From contig CACZPE010000019.1 in the NCBI GenBank assembly GCA_902782875.1, forward strand, positions 1-7,141: a stretch of 7,141 nt of DNA, given 5' to 3'. Under the pieces are notes generated by a model. The model worked only from the letters and a program-made list of their open reading frames with translations. It did not search any database and was not told the origin of the DNA. Numbering within the stretch: the first letter of the stretch is position 1; every line of letters begins with the position of its first letter. The DNA is from an uncultured Ruminococcus sp. Lineage in GTDB: Bacteria > Bacillota_A > Clostridia > Oscillospirales > Ruminococcaceae. Made by a program: the position numbers and the translations under genes. Positions 5,899 through 7,141 of this stretch are shown piece by piece.

Positions 5899-7141
5899 TC
5901 AGGAGTACATTATATCGTAATGTACTACGAGAACGCCCTGGGTGTAGCTCTTCTGACGCTTGAGCTTGGATACCTTGGCGGATTTGCCCTTTGCATACTT
6001 CTGTATGGTCTTGAAGTAGGAATCGCTCATGAGCTCATCATAGATCGCCTTGTCGGTAACTCTTACCTCGCATACATAAGTGCCGTTTGCAACAGCCTCA
6101 TCCACAGCCTTCTTGAGGGCTGCCTCAGCATCGGACTTGCTGCTGTACAGCTTCTTGTAGGAATCGAAGTAGTTGCACGCAGACTTTGTGCATGCAGGAG
6201 GATCGAAGAGTCTGTACTTCTTGCCGTTGCTGGTGTAGGAGTTGATATCAAAGTGTGTGATATTGTGTATCCATGCATCGGGTACAAGGAAGAACTCGTA
6301 CTGGATGTACTTGGAATCAAAGTCGTTTATCGGGTCTGCCCATGTGGTATCAAGGTTGTAGTAGCCGTTCTCGCAGTAAACGATGTTCCATGCATGGCTG
6401 TCGCCGGAGCTTGTGGTGCCGCATACTACGGTGGACTCTATGCCGAGCATATCGCACAGATACTGCATGGTGCCTGCATATCCCGAGCACTGGAGCTGTC
6501 CCTTGCCGGTGAGGCCGTTGTATATCGAGGTGTTGTATCCCTCGGAGGAAAGGCTGAAGTCGTTGGTGTATACGATTGTATCATAGAGCACCTTCAGCTT
6601 GGATATAGTGCTGCTGTAGCCGTTTGCCTTCTTTACGATGGCTGCTGCTGCGGTGTCTATCTCCTTCTGCATGGAAGCGATCTCTTCCCTGTTGTTGGTC
6701 TTGAGGGAGAATACGAGGTTCTTTGATGTGGACCATGCGCTCAGGCTCTTGCCGCTCATCCAGAAGAGCTCGGGCTCTTCCTGAAGAACGATCCTGTATA
6801 TCTTCTTGGCCTGCTCGTCGCCGATCTGCTCGCCGTAGTATACGGAAGTATTGAGGTTTACGACAGCCTTTACTATATCGTCGTAAAGTCTCTTCTCCTC
6901 CTGTGAGAGCTGCTTGTATGCATAACGCTTGGAATAGTCAATCTTGTAGTTGCCTGCCTTTATGACAGTGCCCTCGAGAGTAGCAACGCCGTTGCCGTCG
7001 TAGGTCTGTGTGAATGCAGGGGATGCTGCGGTAGAGCCTGCGGTCACCTTGGGCTGTGCTTCTGTAACAGCAGGAGCCTCGGTGAATATGCTCTGGCCGT
7101 CCTCGATGTATTCGCCGTCACCGTCGTCGATGTGCTCGTCC
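5899..7141 (-). CDS. Gene E: transglutaminase-like exported protein (N-terminus outside window)
   Basis: The frame is open from the stop at 5901-5899 to the right edge, giving 413 visible residues. A GTG at 7047 could look like a start, but the 31 codons before it (7140-7048) are open and encode an acidic spacer (DEHIDDGDGEYIEDGQ, then TEAPAVTEAQPK) like that of gene D, so the real start and a likely signal peptide lie beyond the window. In visible-fragment numbering, the family motif YAYKQLSQEEKRLYDD is at about 73-88 and EPELFW at 122-127. The triad is Cys218 (CSGYAGTMQYLC), His249 (SHAWN) and Asp264 (YNLDTTWADP). The C-terminal region parallels gene D: VPDAWIHN, FDPPACT, CEVRVTDKAIYD, final VVHYDIMYS. 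D and E are the closest pair. Gene E is 160 bases from gene D and separated by a hairpin, so it is probably a separate transcript with some read-through. Confidence 0.93.
   Translation of the reverse strand, partial: DEHIDDGDGEYIEDGQSIFTEAPAVTEAQPKVTAGSTAASPAFTQTYDGNGVATLEGTVIKAGNYKIDYSKRYAYKQLSQEEKRLYDDIVKAVVNLNTSVYYGEQIGDEQAKKIYRIVLQEEPELFWMSGKSLSAWSTSKNLVFSLKTNNREEIASMQKEIDTAAAAIVKKANGYSSTISKLKVLYDTIVYTNDFSLSSEGYNTSIYNGLTGKGQLQCSGYAGTMQYLCDMLGIESTVVCGTTSSGDSHAWNIVYCENGYYNLDTTWADPINDFDSKYIQYEFFLVPDAWIHNITHFDINSYTSNGKKYRLFDPPACTKSACNYFDSYKKLYSSKSDAEAALKKAVDEAVANGTYVCEVRVTDKAIYDELMSDSYFKTIQKYAKGKSAKVSKLKRQKSYTQGVLVVHYDIMYS

Noticed and set aside
5920..6726. Long + strand open frame opposite gene E
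   Set aside because: The hydrophobic, repetitive translation is the mirror of gene E codons. There is no ribosome binding site and no family resemblance.
7045..7047. GTG as the start of gene E
   Set aside because: The frame stays open to the window edge and encodes a spacer similar to that of gene D. A start here would leave an exported protein without a signal peptide.

Overview
The window looks like low-GC Gram-positive chromosome, most likely a gut or rumen Ruminococcus-type Clostridia. This rests on several lipoprotein signal peptides, acidic Thr/Asp/Gly-rich spacers, a surface protein with a C-terminal anchor, and the style of the transglutaminase-like domains. The genus is an inference from pattern and is not proven here.

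Layout from left to right. Bases 1-320 (+) hold the 3' end of a surface-anchored protein, closed by a strong hairpin terminator at 339-364. Bases 365-669 are an AT-rich gap with no credible gene. A minus-strand terminator (670-702) follows a tRNA-Arg(CCG) gene (718-794). That tRNA has G instead of the near-universal U at position 33. Its consensus promoter (835-863) has its -35 box laid over the stop codon of the neighbouring lipoprotein gene.

From 860 to the right edge, all coding is on the minus strand and consists of five consecutive genes for transglutaminase-like (papain-fold) exported proteins. In transcription order they are: E (5899 to beyond 7141, N-terminus cut off), D (4284-5738), C (3124-4272), B (2073-3140) and A (860-2053). 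Four show a complete lipoprotein signal peptide. All five keep the Cys-His-Asp triad, and all share flanking N- and C-terminal regions, so they are full-length paralogues and not fragments.

D-C-B-A form a tight operon: 11-bp gap, 17-bp overlap, then an 8-bp overlap or 19-bp gap depending on the start of A. The 160-bp gap between E and D holds a perfect 10-bp hairpin, a -10 box, a leader hairpin and the only clear ribosome binding site for the operon. The products are probably displayed together on the outer face of the membrane. Whether they cross-link, cleave or only bind cannot be told from sequence. The tandem, strongly diverged paralogue array is the main candidate for an undescribed system.
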